From Thamnaconus septentrionalis (Eukaryota; Chordata; Actinopteri; Tetraodontiformes; Monacanthidae): a stretch of DNA of 64,000 nucleotides. Positions within the stretch are counted from its first letter, which is position 1. Each line of letters starts with the position of its first letter. The notes under the pieces were generated by a model. The model saw only the letters and a program-made list of their open reading frames with translations. It was not told the origin of the DNA and searched no databases. The translations under genes and the position numbers were made by a program. The DNA lies in assembly GCA_009823395.1 (NCBI GenBank), contig CM020513.1:15551001-15615000 (forward strand), read 5' to 3'. Positions 13,681 to 25,079 of this stretch are shown here, in pieces.

Positions 13681-14927
13681 CCAGCATGACGTGTAACTCG
13701 TCATACTCACTACAAAGTTTCTCCATGTAACAGCAGTCCCTGGCTTGTTTTCTTAACCCTCAATCTGTCAGTTTATTTTGAGGTACCGTTATTTAAAATG
13801 AAAAGTGTTTTCTAACAGCAATATGTTTCTGTAATCTGTCAAAGAACACTAGCGTTAATTAAAATTAAATCAATTAGCCCCACGTGATGTCAGAGAGGGC
13901 ACAGCCAGCTTATCCATTCTTCTCAGATTTGTGTCTAGTTCCTGTCTGTAGATCTATAGGCTCTTTGTTTCCTCTTTATATAATACAGCTGCTCCACTGG
14001 AGTTTTGGGTTAAAAAAGAAGATATAACTGCATGTTCATACTTTATGAATGATGGATTAGGCTTATCCTACCCTAACCTTGATCCATCTTTCATATAGTA
14101 TGCATACAAAATCAAAAACACTTGATGGATGTGCTCACATTGTCACAGACACAGCAAACACAGAAGAAACGTGAGAGCTTCCATTGCTCTTTATTGGGTG
14201 TCCGTCGCCTGACGAGGAGGTCAGAGCTGAGACTCAGGTACCACTTGGCAAGCGCTCGAGATTTGTACACAGATGCTTCAAGAAGACGGATGCTTGCCAG
14301 CTGAGAGGCTTGAACTCTCTCTCCGCTGTCTGAATAATTGTCTCTCTATTTACAATTCAACCTTCCAGTTCTCCCCTGTAAAAAAAAGACAACACTCCTC
14401 GGATGAGTGGAGCTTGACTTCACTTTGTCGCATCGTCTTATACTGGCACAATAAATCAGTCCGCCGTTTATATAACAGTGGTTATGTAAACGGCAGTCTG
14501 CAGAATATCAATACAATCAAAGTGAAACTTTCTTTCACTTGATAAACATTATTTTTAATACGAAGCACGCAGTTCAGCATGCAGCTGCACGTATGGGATT
14601 CGGAGAATTTATCCTCTGGAAGTCTGGAGGAAAATTGCTCATTGTTATCTTTAGTAATCCACAAGGCCTTTGAGCAGCAACTTAGCATGGTCTCAGGGTT
14701 GGATGCAAATTGTAAATTCACAGAGCTCTACTTAGAGAGGGGCAAATATCAACAAGTCCTGCTCTGGCTTCTCTATTTTCTCATTAGGCAGATAGATGGA
14801 AGATAGCTCGTGCTGCAAGAGGTGGAGGCAGGGACAGATTAGTCTCCCCTCACAAACAACTACATATCCTTGACTTTTAATTAAAAATGCCATCACAATT
14901 AGACACGGTAGTTTAAAGGACTGCCGG
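13681..14927. other. Unique non-coding sequence
   Basis: No supported gene and no mobile element. AT-rich patches, including TTAATTAAAATTAAAT near 13855. Short open frames overlap on both strands. Confidence 0.45.
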
Positions 14928-14952
14928 AAAAAAAAAAAAAAAAAAAAAAAAA
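14928..14952 (+). repeat. Poly(A) tract, 25 A
   Basis: Uninterrupted A run with no recognisable retrotransposon body upstream. Confidence 0.9.
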
Positions 14953-15552
14953 GAGCCCAGGCTCTGTCAAGAAGCCAATCCGGCCCAGGTCCAGGAAAAT
15001 AAAGCTTTTCACTTTCCTCATTGTGAATGTATTTTTTCCCCCCTTCAATGGAAACTTAAATCAGCTTATAGGTTTTTCGCAAAAAGCACTGAAGAAGCAA
15101 AAGAAAACCCAGCGAGGAGAAAATAGAGCGGAGAGTCATCGCTGTGGTTGCAAAGGACCTTGAAGATTGAGGTCAGAGGAGAGGGAAAACTATTCTGTCA
15201 GTGCAACCAATGAGAACAATTAATCAAAAGTTAATGTGAATGACATTGTTTATCCATCCAAACAATCCTTTTTCACCACAGCACCAGTAATTAATCTGTG
15301 GGAATCTGACGTTTGTAATATAAAGGAGGGACAGCACTCTTCAGAGTCAAACATAAGGCCACCTGTTTAATGTGAGATATTGTTTGCTTCTCTGCATCTG
15401 AGTCAATGGTGCACCCACAAGCCTTGAAATAGCATTAGCATGTGGTGTGAAGACAGAAACTAGGTCTACCAGAGTGGCCTACTTAGGGATAGTTTCCATT
15501 TGTGTAGCCTCATGAATAAAACACCTCAACACAGATTGACCAAAATTTGGAA
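14953..15552. other. Unique non-coding sequence
   Basis: Nothing recognisable between the poly(A) tract and the TTAA-flanked element. Confidence 0.45.
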
Positions 15553-15556
15553 TTAA

Positions 15557-16160
15557 AGGAATCGTTCTCGCAAAACAGAATTTTTGCCAAGTCACCCCTC
15601 AGTGAAAGCTCTTCTGACCCTGTCATCCATGTAACTGTTCTGGAGCTTCACAGTCGGAAAAACAATCCATCCAGTTGATGGCCACAGTTTGCCATGGACA
15701 CAACCTGAACAAAATAAATAAATAAACGCGAAAACAACATAGTGCAAAGCATGTTGCCATAGTGTTGCACAATTTGAGTCCAAAAAGCAAAGTTTGTTGC
15801 CAAAATATCCAGCATAGCCTCCCAGTCGAAACCACATTCATGTGAGAGTGCACAAGGAGAGTGAGAATGCAACACACAGCTGCCCCCTGTGTACGAGCTG
15901 CCAGAGCTGACTGGGGAGAGGCTACCTCCGCAAGAGGCACAAAGCGCTGCTTGGATAAAAGGTTTGAAATGTTACTGTACAGACATAAATAGATACAAAA
16001 AACTGTTGGCGGATTTCACCACAGAGGAGAAATGCTTCCTGTCTCCAACTGTAAAACTCCAGCACGGTCAGGGACACCAGGAAATGTCACCAGAGCCGAT
16101 ATGGACAGAAGGGGGAGTGGAAAATGGCTTGAAATTTCAGTTTTTGGCCGCACGATCCCT
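15557..16160. mobile_element. Non-autonomous DNA transposon (TTAA-flanked, long inverted repeats)
   Basis: A 604-bp element bounded by TTAA at 15553-15556 and at 16161-16164. The left end reads AGGAATCGTTC and the reverse complement of the right end reads AGGGATCGTGC. The ends stay alignable inward: CTGGAGCTTCACAGTCGGA at 15640-15658 matches the reverse complement of 16044-16062 with four mismatches out of 19. So the terminal inverted repeats are about 100 bp long and diverged. A TTAA duplication is characteristic of the Kolobok and piggyBac superfamilies. AGGG-type ends fit Kolobok-like fish MITEs better, but the superfamily is an inference. Open frames inside it, such as 15889-16164, are by-products and not genes. 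Confidence 0.72.
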
Positions 16161-16164
16161 TTAA

Positions 16165-16960
16165 ATACGCGCACAAACAAATGGCATTCCCCTCTGAAGT
16201 GAACCCAGGTGATTTTGCCCCTGCTACCAACCCCCTGCCGTGCCAGTCTGGTTGAGATTTTATCAGCTCTTTATGATAATGTGTTTTCCCTTCCTGTGCA
16301 CCGACAGGAGCGACGGGCTTTTCTCTCGCCGCAGCACGATGAGAAATTGGTACCGGTGAGTGAGCTTTCCCCTGGGGGATTGTTTTTCTGGAGTGGCGAC
16401 CATGTGGAGATGAAAAACAATCAGCAAAGCCCTTAACAGATGCTGTAATTACCTGACGCACACAGGCATACCGTGAGTGTGATGCACCCTCAGTGATATC
16501 GCTTAAAGAGAGGGAAGGCCGAGATCCTCTTCAAACACACGAGGGATGCAAACAGACAAACAATGCGCTGAACCGTGAATGAACCGCACTGCGGTTAACA
16601 ATGATTGAACATGCTCAAATACCAAAGCCCGCGCACAACGCAGCGGGACATGACACGAATGGAAATGGCTTTTGAACGTACAGTAGCACGCACATTGTAA
16701 AATTCGGTTGTTAAACACAGTTATACGAGACGCGGGGTCGCACCAATCTCGACATGATACATCGGAACGAGGGAGCTGCGGGGATGATTGCCACCAGGAG
16801 GAACACGCTGTCAGTATTATTGTTCACAGGATGATTGTTGCAGTTCTTTTCTGGATTTACAATATGTTTCAGGGCTGCCCACTGGGCTGAATGGCGAGAG
16901 ACTGCTGGGGAGATTCAGCCATTAAGTCACATGTTTGAACGCAGCGATGCACTCGACCAG
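16165..16960. promoter_or_regulatory. Candidate cis-regulatory block
   Basis: Unique, balanced sequence immediately right of the TTAA element, with TAATTA at 16446-16451 and no repeats. It also contains a 48-nt exon-like segment at 16308-16355, described as a finding. Conservation-type texture only. Confidence 0.22.
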
Positions 16961-19900
16961 GATATTACTGTATTCTAGTTTTTTGTTTATTTTTAGACAC
17001 CGACATTTTGTCTTTACAATGTAACATCACCAAGGAATCTGTTGACATAAAAAGGAACAAATTGATGTCTGTTTTCACCTTCTTTCCAAAAATAAACCAT
17101 TGAGCATTTTCACTTGCAGTTGCTAATAACGAGCATTTCAACTGACATAGAAGGCGACAACACCTGTGAGGATGCAGCCATAACGTGGCAACAAATATTT
17201 ACAATAGTCCACAACACGCAGGGAGTTTTACCATGAAATCACACCTGGTATGAGATCAAGTGGGACTTAAGAAATCAGGGATTAATAATAAGATTGTTTG
17301 CAATGCGCTAACAAATCCGACAAACTGTGCCTTAAAATGTATCAGCAGCAGATGTGAGTAGGTGATGTTATGATGCGAAAGAGACATTCTGAAATACTTC
17401 CCAACACAGTGAATTCAGTTCACATATCCATGTGCAAAATGGCTCTTTGAAAATAAGAAGTGGAGGGTGACCTAAACTCTCTGTCTGCCACTTTTATAGT
17501 GGTTCAATCACTGCTTGTTGGTAACATTGCAATCGCTCCTCAACACTGAAAGTGCAGACTTCTCAGGTATCTGCAACTGAATCTACCCCCAATGTGTCCT
17601 CACAGAGTGGATGCAGATCGGTCCTGGAACGCTCTGTCTGGCAGAAAATGATTTCAGCATGAGGATCTTCGGGCAAACAGCAATCCATCTGTCCTGCAAG
17701 GTTGATACAGCGTAACAAAGAGCTGAATGGCAGTGGTGCATTGTGGATCACATGGAGGACTTGCACCTGAGAGACAACCTTTCACATTTTGCTGAAAAAA
17801 CTGCCGCAAATCATTTTTCCATAAAGAAAAAAAACAGGAGCAGAAGCTGAGATGATAGACACACATCAGGAATTATGTTTGTTGGTGCAGGCTGCAAAAA
17901 TCAATCTCAGCTTTTTTTGACAGCCTTCAAAGCTCTGACCATTCGACTCACAAGTGTCTCATCGGGTAAACATGCCTTTGCCGTTTTTTGTTCTCTTTCT
18001 TGCCGCTCTGCTGTGCTGCTGTTGAGTGCGCTTGTTGAAAAGATCCCTGCCTTTGACTTTCTATGACCTTAAACAGAAGGGCAGTGCAGACTGCTTTCAA
18101 TTTGTTAAATCTGTACTGGTAGTCTGCTGCAAATAGTTCAATCTCAGCCGTCAGGTACATTAAAGTGTGACTTATCCATATCCCTGATGGTGTTGAAGAC
18201 AGTTAAGAAAACCTTAGGAATATTTGCGTGTCAAACGAAGGCAACGCTCACTGGAACCGAAAAAGCAGCCTGAACTGGGGTTATTTTTTAGTTAATTACA
18301 GCCTCCTCGCCTCTTGTGTTTTGATGTGCAAATACAAATACAAAGGTGCAAACGCTTAACAACAGTAGTGTGCTGTTATGACCTGAATTAGGCGCTAATA
18401 TTAGACACTACAAAAACACGCTCAATCCTTTGTTTTCTAGCTGCCGAGGAACAAGTTCCCCCGCGGCTCCTCAAGAGCTGCTTTTGGGGATTCATCATTT
18501 TGTCCAGTAATAGGAACGATGAAAGGCTAAATTGTTTCAGAGGTCTTGAAGAAAAGGAGAGGAGACCATCGGAGGTTCTCGCTGGGGTTTGAGGTTAATT
18601 CGGTGCCATGCCGTTCAAACCTCTGGCTTCCGGTCAAGCCGAACCTCCACCTGGATCCCTGAGTTCTGCTTGACCTCTGGCTCCAGTCTCCAACACATGC
18701 TCACAAGTACCTGTTTGTGGAACCAGTACACCTTTAACGGAAGGAGACCAGCAAGTGTGTTTCCTTAAAAAAGAAAGAAACCCAATGTTAGCGGCTGAAC
18801 TGCAGGCCACATCAGAAGTCTGCCTGCCCTCACTGGCTCCAGGTGTAAGGACTGTAAGACTGTATCAATGTATTGACTTCATTTCATACTGTAAAATCTG
18901 CATTTAACTATTATTTATACCAGGTCATTTATATTGTGTGTGTCTACACAGGACATATTTGCAGAAATGTCAAAATATATGTAGACACCATTCAAAAATC
19001 CAACTTTTCTCTTGGCAAATAAATAAAGAAACATTATCATCACAAAACAAAAGTTATTACAACATTGACATTGTTGGAAAATGTCATTAACTTGGAAGTT
19101 TTGGGATTATTTGTGGGGTGTTTCTCAGCTCCACTTGGAGGAAACTCTGCCTGTGTAGAAAGACTGGACACCTGCAGTCATCAGTTTGTGGGTTACAAAT
19201 GGACATGCATTGAGAGAGATGTAGCTTCTGATAAGTTCAGGCTTTAGAATATGGACTTCAATATTTGAGAGAGCCATTCACTATTCAAGCTCTGTCGGTC
19301 CACATTTGGCCTGTGGCTGTCAAATTTTGACACGCTGGAAAACTTTACAGTCTTATCTTTGGTCCGACTCTACTTACTGAAGTGCTCAAGGCAAAACACT
19401 GTGACGTATTGCTTTGAATTTATGATCCCCACACTCGCCCTGGGAGTCTATGCTTTAACTTGGCTGTTTTGAGCAGGATTGAGCAAGACAAGGATGCACA
19501 TCAGCGTTTGGCACAAAGAGACCAATTTGGCAGAGAATTTGGCGGCCGTGGCCTTGATTCCAGGAGTGAAGGAACAAAGCTTTTCTCTAATAACAAGCTG
19601 TTCAAAGCCATATCCATCAAGCCCACTTCCAAAGTGACAATGAAGAGTGGCTCTCGTCTGTCTTAACACACATATTGATATTTCTGCTTTTCTAAAAATA
19701 TCTAACTTTTCGAAAATATCTGACAAAACGATTGCAATTTTTTCTTCGTCATCACATTAACTGCGGTTCCTACAATGGTTCTGTCATTTAACTGCAGGAA
19801 ATCTCTTTTTCTGATTGTGAAATAGTTCCCATTTCTAATTAGGGTTTCTTGTCTCATTAAACAGGCTGCAGACCCTAAATGGTGCATTTGAACACTTTCC

Positions 19901-20080
19901 AAAATGTAGAACATCATGAACATCCCCCCTTTGCCGTAAGGTAGTATGTAAAACACTGAAGCAAATGAGATGCTTGTCTATCCGTATAAACACAGTCATG
20001 TAATCACCTCTGCACTTGACAAGGTACTCAAATATTCACCGTTGTTGCCAACACCCCGAGGCCACTATCTGCTGTTTACC
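16961..20080. other. Unique non-coding sequence
   Basis: No supported gene, RNA gene or mobile element. Open frames such as 19448-19726 (-) and 17563-17766 (-) are short, overlap frames on the other strand and have no recognisable domain. Confidence 0.42.
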
Positions 20081-20340
20081 AGTGTGCGTTTTGATTCATT
20101 ACTCACACCCCCACACCAGCGCGCCGCCACTGGAATACAGTTCGCTGCAAACAACATAGCGAAGCGCAAACAAACATCAGCGACGGCCTCTTCCTGTTTC
20201 AGTCGCAAGTTGCCTGTCACAAGTGGAGGCGCCGGCGCTGCGCATCCTCTAATCACAGGCGTGTCACGCTGACAAGAGTCTCCTGTCGCGTGTTGGAGCT
20301 GCAGGAACAAAGAAGCTCGCCGTCCGAAAACCCTCCTTCC
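20081..20340. promoter_or_regulatory. Small CpG-rich block
   Basis: CG dinucleotides are locally frequent, for example GCGCGCCGCC near 20119 and GGCGCCGGCGCTGCGC near 20228, unlike the flanks. It is too short for a confident CpG-island promoter. It may be an orphan island or an enhancer. Confidence 0.25.
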
Positions 20341-22042
20341 TGGCTTGTGACGTTTGCGAGCCTGGAGAGATGGTTATTACCATGTCAATGAAGAAGGACC
20401 TCTCAGCAGCTCGTAGCTGCTTGGCACCGTGTCCCTACTTTACTGTACCCTGACAGTCCAACCATCAAAACTTGACACTTTCCTTTGGAGGCCATTTGAA
20501 TTATTTACTATTCCCTTACAGTGTTGCTGCCGTTTTCTTTGCCGGCGCCGCTTGTGCCTCGGTTTCTTTTTTTTTGTTTCTTGTATTTTTTTTATTTTTT
20601 TTTCCCCGAGTTGTTCTTTGACTCATCTCTCCTGCTGCTCGAAATGGGCATGTACTGCACTCCAAGCAACGACAGACAAAACGGAGAAGAGAAATGGGAC
20701 GCATTAGCATGACGGGGAAAGAAAATAAGTGAACATCCTGTAAAAAATAACTTATCAGAGCACCGTGTCCAAATGAGAGTCACCACCAAAGGGAATAAGC
20801 ATGGCTCCTAATCGAGGATAATCTAAAGCTATCAAATACAAACAAACTTCCCTGTCAGTCCAAGAAAATGCAGTTATTTCTATCGAATATAAATGCAAAT
20901 GCGAGGTCTCGTGCAGAATCACCAGTCTCCCGACTGACTTTTGATTTTCCGTAATGGATGCCAATATCCCAGTGGACGCATGCCAATTTTTAAGACCAGT
21001 GGAAATGTGGGAAGTCAGCGAGCTCCTAATCAAGGATTAATGTCTCTGACTGGATTATAGAATCAACCGTAGGGAGGTAAATGCATTCTTTTACACACCG
21101 TGCCAGTTCATGAAATACATTAGTGTATTAGATTGTATGTGTATATTTATAGATCTACATGTTTATGGAAAATATATTTGGCCTTTTTGGAATGTCCTTG
21201 AAATGACATTGGTCTGTGCAGTGAAGGTATATCTGCTGATAACATAGTGAACAGTATGGATGAATATAACAAGAAAATTCTTGGTCCATTTCCACAGAGA
21301 AAAATAGCTTGTGACCAGATGGTTCTGGTCCTTTTTCTGGCTTTCTGGTCCTTTTTTCACCTTTCAGTGTTTTTGCTCACTGTGTTGTTTGTTGCTATCC
21401 TTTAATCACTCACAACTTACCACCTGAAGTGGATAAAACAGATAATAAGCACCAGCAATCAACAAGAGAAATAGTTTCTTTTTGTTTTGTTTTTTAAAAA
21501 AATACCAGATATTGTTGTGACAGCCAAACTGCGTGCAAAATGAACCCACAATAAAGTGTTCCCATTTTGACTGTTGGATGTTTTAGCACAGCTTGTCACC
21601 CATGTGTACTAGTTACAACTATTGCCCTCAATTACATGGACATGCATCTTGTACCGATTGCACTGGTTGGTGGGTCAACAGGTCAACAGGAGCAAATACC
21701 AGGCCAGATCTTCATTACAAAGTAACAATAGTATCGATGAAGCGGCGACGTTGGTGTGACAGTCAATATCATCTACTTTGAGTTTGCCAAGAGATTACAC
21801 ATTAAACCAAGAGATCACAAGCTATGTAATATTTACAGATTTTTGCTTTTGTCAATAAATTGTTTCTGTGTTTGTTTTTTTCTCATTCATGAAGCCTTTG
21901 TGAACATTTTTTTGCCACACAACTGGTGGTTTTAGCCAAAGTGGCAAGTACGAATCCTGTTTAGCAAAGAATTAACAACATCTGTGAGAAACAAATGTTG
22001 ATAAAAATCGAGGGTTCAAATGGCTTCTATTGGTCAGCCAGT
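20341..22042. other. Unique non-coding sequence with T-rich runs
   Basis: T-rich low-complexity sequence at 20569-20605. A 20-bp unit beginning TTCTGGTCCTTTTT is nearly duplicated in tandem at 21323-21358. No gene recognised. Confidence 0.42.
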
Positions 22043-22050
22043 CCCATAAC
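22043..22050 (+). repeat. Left 8-bp target-site duplication of the hAT element
   Basis: CCCATAAC, identical to 23637-23644. Together they bracket the hAT element exactly at its CAGTG ends. Confidence 0.9.
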
Positions 22051-22318
22051 CAGTGTTGGTCAAGTTACTTGGAAATTGTAATTAGTTACTAACTACTGAT
22101 TACTTATCCAAGAAAGTAATCCAGTTACTTTACTGATTACTTGTTTTCAAAAGTAATTCGTTACTTTACTAATTACTTTACCTAGTTACTTTTCAAAATC
22201 ATGATGCACAAACTGAACACACCATAAAACCTATAATTCTATTCTTTCTGTATTCATATTAAATTTAATCAAATGAAACAGTTACTTTTAAAGACTTTTT
22301 TTTATTAGTTTTCAATTT

Positions 22319-22457
22319 GGCCCTGCGATGAACTGGCGACTTGTCCAGGGTGTACCCTGCCTTCGCCCTAAGACAGCTGGGATAGGCTCCAGCAGACCCC
22401 CGTGACCCTGAATTGGAATAAGCAGGTATAGAAGATGAATGAATGAATGAATGAATG
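22319..22457 (+). mobile_element. L2/Maui-type LINE 3' tail, nested in the hAT element
   Basis: A 5'-truncated LINE 3' end of about 139 bp. It reads TGGCCCTGCGATGAACTGGC, then GGGATAGGCTCCAGCAGACC, and ends in an (ATGA)n tail. This is the very common teleost L2/Maui 3' region, which some tRNA-SINEs also borrow. The flanks AGTTTTCAATTT at 22307-22318 and 22458-22469 form a perfect 12-bp target duplication, so the boundaries are secure. Confidence 0.88.
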
Positions 22458-22646
22458 AGTTTTCAATTTAACTTTATGCAAATTGTATCAGGAAAAAATT
22501 AAACAAGTTAATTAATTACAACAGTCTGACTTGAAGAAAATTGTTGAACATTTAAACCTATTTTCTGCACATTCCACAATATTTTCATAACATAAAGCAT
22601 TTCTTTTTTTCTGTTAACTTATATTTCTGCATTCAGCATAGAAATA

Positions 22647-22649
22647 ATA

Positions 22650-22683
<34 letters not shown>
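22647..22683 (+). repeat. (AT)n microsatellite within the hAT element
   Basis: AT repeat with one G. The unit AGCATAGAAAT precedes it (near 22637) and recurs after it (near 22683), which suggests a local tandem duplication. Confidence 0.88.
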
Positions 22684-22684
<1 letters not shown>

Positions 22685-22689
22685 CATAG

Positions 22690-22691
<2 letters not shown>

Positions 22692-22734
<43 letters not shown>
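22692..22734 (+). repeat. (AT)n microsatellite within the hAT element
   Basis: A second, purer AT run of about 43 bases, downstream of the second AGCATAGAAAT copy. Confidence 0.9.
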
Positions 22735-22737
<3 letters not shown>

Positions 22738-23190
22738 ATACATAAATGAAAATCAGTCTCTATTGATTATTTTCAAAATTATTAACATTTACATCTTTTA
22801 ACAGGTGGTAAAGTGCAGTGAGGAGCAATAATGCGTTTGACAAAACAGAGAAAATGCTGTTGCATACCACATTTAAGGTCTCAGTTTATGGCTACCCTGA
22901 CAAGGCCCTATGGTTTTTTGTTTTCTTTTGGAGTGAAACCGTGGTTATTATCGCATCAGCAAAAGCTGCTCAAATCTCCTATCAGACAGTCTGTTCCTTT
23001 CCAGGGAAAGCACCAATCCACCTAAACTTCTCTGCGGCAGCTTGACACCACTTTTAGTCTGTATTTTTTTTCAACGAGGCGTCGGAACGGTTCAGAATCT
23101 ACTTCGCCTATTTTCACCTGTTTAGCGGGAGAGGGGCCGTCGGAGGATGTGGTAGCCGCAGCGGTCATGTCAGTGGGGGGAGCCCGGGGT

Positions 23191-23392
23191 TTATTTATCA
23201 GTGAGTTTCACGTTCCTGTGCCGGTTTGCTAGGTGCTTGCTCAGATTTAAGGTAGAATTCTTCGCTGTAGGTAAAAGTCCCCCCCACGCAGAGTGTACAG
23301 TGGACGCTAATGTTTTTACCATCTTTGACTGAGTCAAACTCAATCTTCCAAGCATTAAACGCTACACGGTCCTGCTCTCTCTCGCGCTCCAT
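23191..23392 (-). pseudogene. Relic BED-type zinc-finger exon of a hAT transposase
   Basis: The minus-strand frame opens with ATG at 23392 and reaches CTLC (codons at 23288-23299) after KDGKNISVH. This is the first Cys pair of a BED-like zinc finger, which in hAT transposases sits near the N-terminus and binds DNA. The frame is then lost at a run of seven C on the plus strand (23279-23285), one base out of phase. In the shifted frame the finger continues as AKNSTLNLSKHLANRH, with the His pair encoded at 23218-23235, and meets a TAA at 23191-23193. So CxxC and HxxxxH are both present but split by a frameshift. Nothing of the catalytic hAT region follows. The location, about 245 bp from the element's right end, suits a first coding exon. 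The family match is from memory of BED fingers and not from a search. Confidence 0.7.
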
Positions 23393-23636
23393 GTTGTCTG
23401 TTTATGTATACCTGCACGTCGTGAATACGTCGCGTTGCTCATATATTGTCATGAGACAGTCTCACGAAAAAAAAAAAAAACAACAACTACCTTTGAGTAA
23501 CGCAGTCAGCTTGCGGGAAAGTAAGAGTAATCTAATTACTGTTTTTGCAAATGTACTCCCTTACTTTACTCGTTACTTGAAAAAGTAATCAGATTACAGT
23601 AATGCGTTACTTCTAACACGTTACTGCCCATCACTG

Positions 23637-23644
23637 CCCATAAC
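23637..23644 (+). repeat. Right 8-bp target-site duplication of the hAT element
   Basis: CCCATAAC, the partner of 22043-22050. Confidence 0.9.
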
Positions 23645-23859
23645 TAAGCTGTTGAGGATTATTTTAAATCTAATTTTGAGAATACAGAAGCAGATGAACA
23701 CAACACAGAGAAGTTTTGTTCAAGAGTATCACACAGCATAAAAAGAGCTCACTGGGGCTGACTTTGAATCATATCGGTGCGTTATTGCAATCCCACAATT
23801 CATAGCGCAGTAACTGCAACCATCTGTGGGCAAATCTGTTCCGATTAACATTTTGCCTT
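23645..23859. other. Unique non-coding sequence
   Basis: Flank of the hAT insertion. Nothing recognisable. Confidence 0.45.
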
Positions 23860-24115
23860 TCAAACGCACTAAATAAAGACGCGAACACGGTGCAGAGCAG
23901 GCAACACGTGCGCTAAATTAACCTATTTGCATCTACTCCTCCCGGTATTTCGCACATGCCGGGAAGAAACGCTCAATATTGCATATTCATTCCAGGCATT
24001 TTGCTAAACAGACGGCACACGTCATTCTGCACATTTGACAGATGCAATCCTCGGCACAGCCGGTCCGCACGCCAGCTTCCGTGTCACGTTTGAGCCTGAC
24101 ATCAACTTTATATGT
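23860..24115. promoter_or_regulatory. Candidate cis-regulatory block
   Basis: Repeat-free block of balanced composition, with CG dinucleotides and an octamer-like TTTGCATC near 23927. CCCGG/CCGGG arms bracket a short loop near 23941-23963. It resembles conserved non-coding elements, but only by texture. Confidence 0.22.
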
Positions 24116-25079
24116 TTTTTTAAAATACACAAACCTTGAGTCGGACCCCGAGGCTTTGGAATTTCTGTAGTTTTGTCAGGAAAGTGGTTCAACTGAACTA
24201 TTCTTACAAACGACTGCCCTTTTTAAACTGGAACAGGCTCCCTAATGTGTGGAACAAAATTCTGGAGGTCACCAGGGTCATCAGAATACACCTTCTACAC
24301 TTTCCCTGGGGAGCAGCATTCCTCAAGCATCCTCCTTTGAAACTCGTACAATGTTTTTGTGCACGGCATTGACATGCTTTCAAATACACCCACACTACAC
24401 AAACGCACACGCACACACACGCTCATACTCCCGAGCACTCGCAGTGTTCTCGTGTCGTCTTTTCAATCTGCCTCCGTTCTTCCTCTGCTGTCATATAAGG
24501 CGCATACTGCAGGCTTACACAAAGACCAAAGGGAGGAGTTTCTGAAGGCTGCGAAAAGTATGCCAGTGCTTATTCTGCCAGCAACCCAGTCACACAAAAG
24601 TATTAAAAACATGGCAACGCATCTGATCATCCTTAGATTTAAATATTCGAAAAGACAAAAAAACAAATGAAAAAACGCTAAGCGAAGCCAGTGGATTAAG
24701 CAAACAACAGAGAGCAGGTGGTGAAAAAGATGCAGAGGTTTTATTTATTACAACGTCGTGTTGACGCCAAAGAACAATTCTCTGATAAATATCTTGCATA
24801 ATAATGGCATCAATTCAAGTCTCCACTGATAGGAAGAGCATATTTATAGCTTTCTCGGTTTCGGCAAATTTGCTTCATTTCTCCCTTCAGATTAACTCGT
24901 TTTTGGATTCTGTTAACAGAGGAAAAACAGAGCCTGCACTCACTTGTTCAGGTTCTGTTTTCCCTTTGATACACATTTGCATTAGTATGCAATTCTCTAT
25001 ATTATATTTATGATTTAACGTTCAGTTTAACTTTGTTATTACTAGTTGAGGTTCATTCATAGGACCCTTGCCAAGAGCA
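24116..25079. other. Unique non-coding sequence
   Basis: A short ACGCACACGCACACACACGC tract lies near 24401-24421. Open frames on both strands overlap and are not recognised. Confidence 0.42.

Larger units (their letters stand above)
22051..23636 (-). mobile_element. Complete non-autonomous hAT-superfamily transposon
   Basis: A 1,586-bp element starting CAGTGTTGGTCA. Its other end, reverse-complemented, starts CAGTGATGGGCA. It is flanked by the perfect 8-bp duplication CCCATAAC, and 8-bp duplications with CAGTG-like ends are the hAT signature. Both subterminal regions (about 22060-22195 and 23492-23625) are dense in GTTACTT/AGTAA motifs, probably transposase-binding repeats. The element has no intact transposase and keeps only a decayed BED zinc-finger exon at 23191-23392 on the minus strand, so its coding strand is minus. 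An L2 LINE tail is inserted at 22319-22457 and AT microsatellites lie at 22647-22734. It would need transposase from an autonomous relative to move. Confidence 0.9.

Noticed and set aside
15889..16164. 91-codon frame that looks superficially protein-like
   Set aside because: It lies within the TTAA-flanked transposon and ends at its right inverted repeat.
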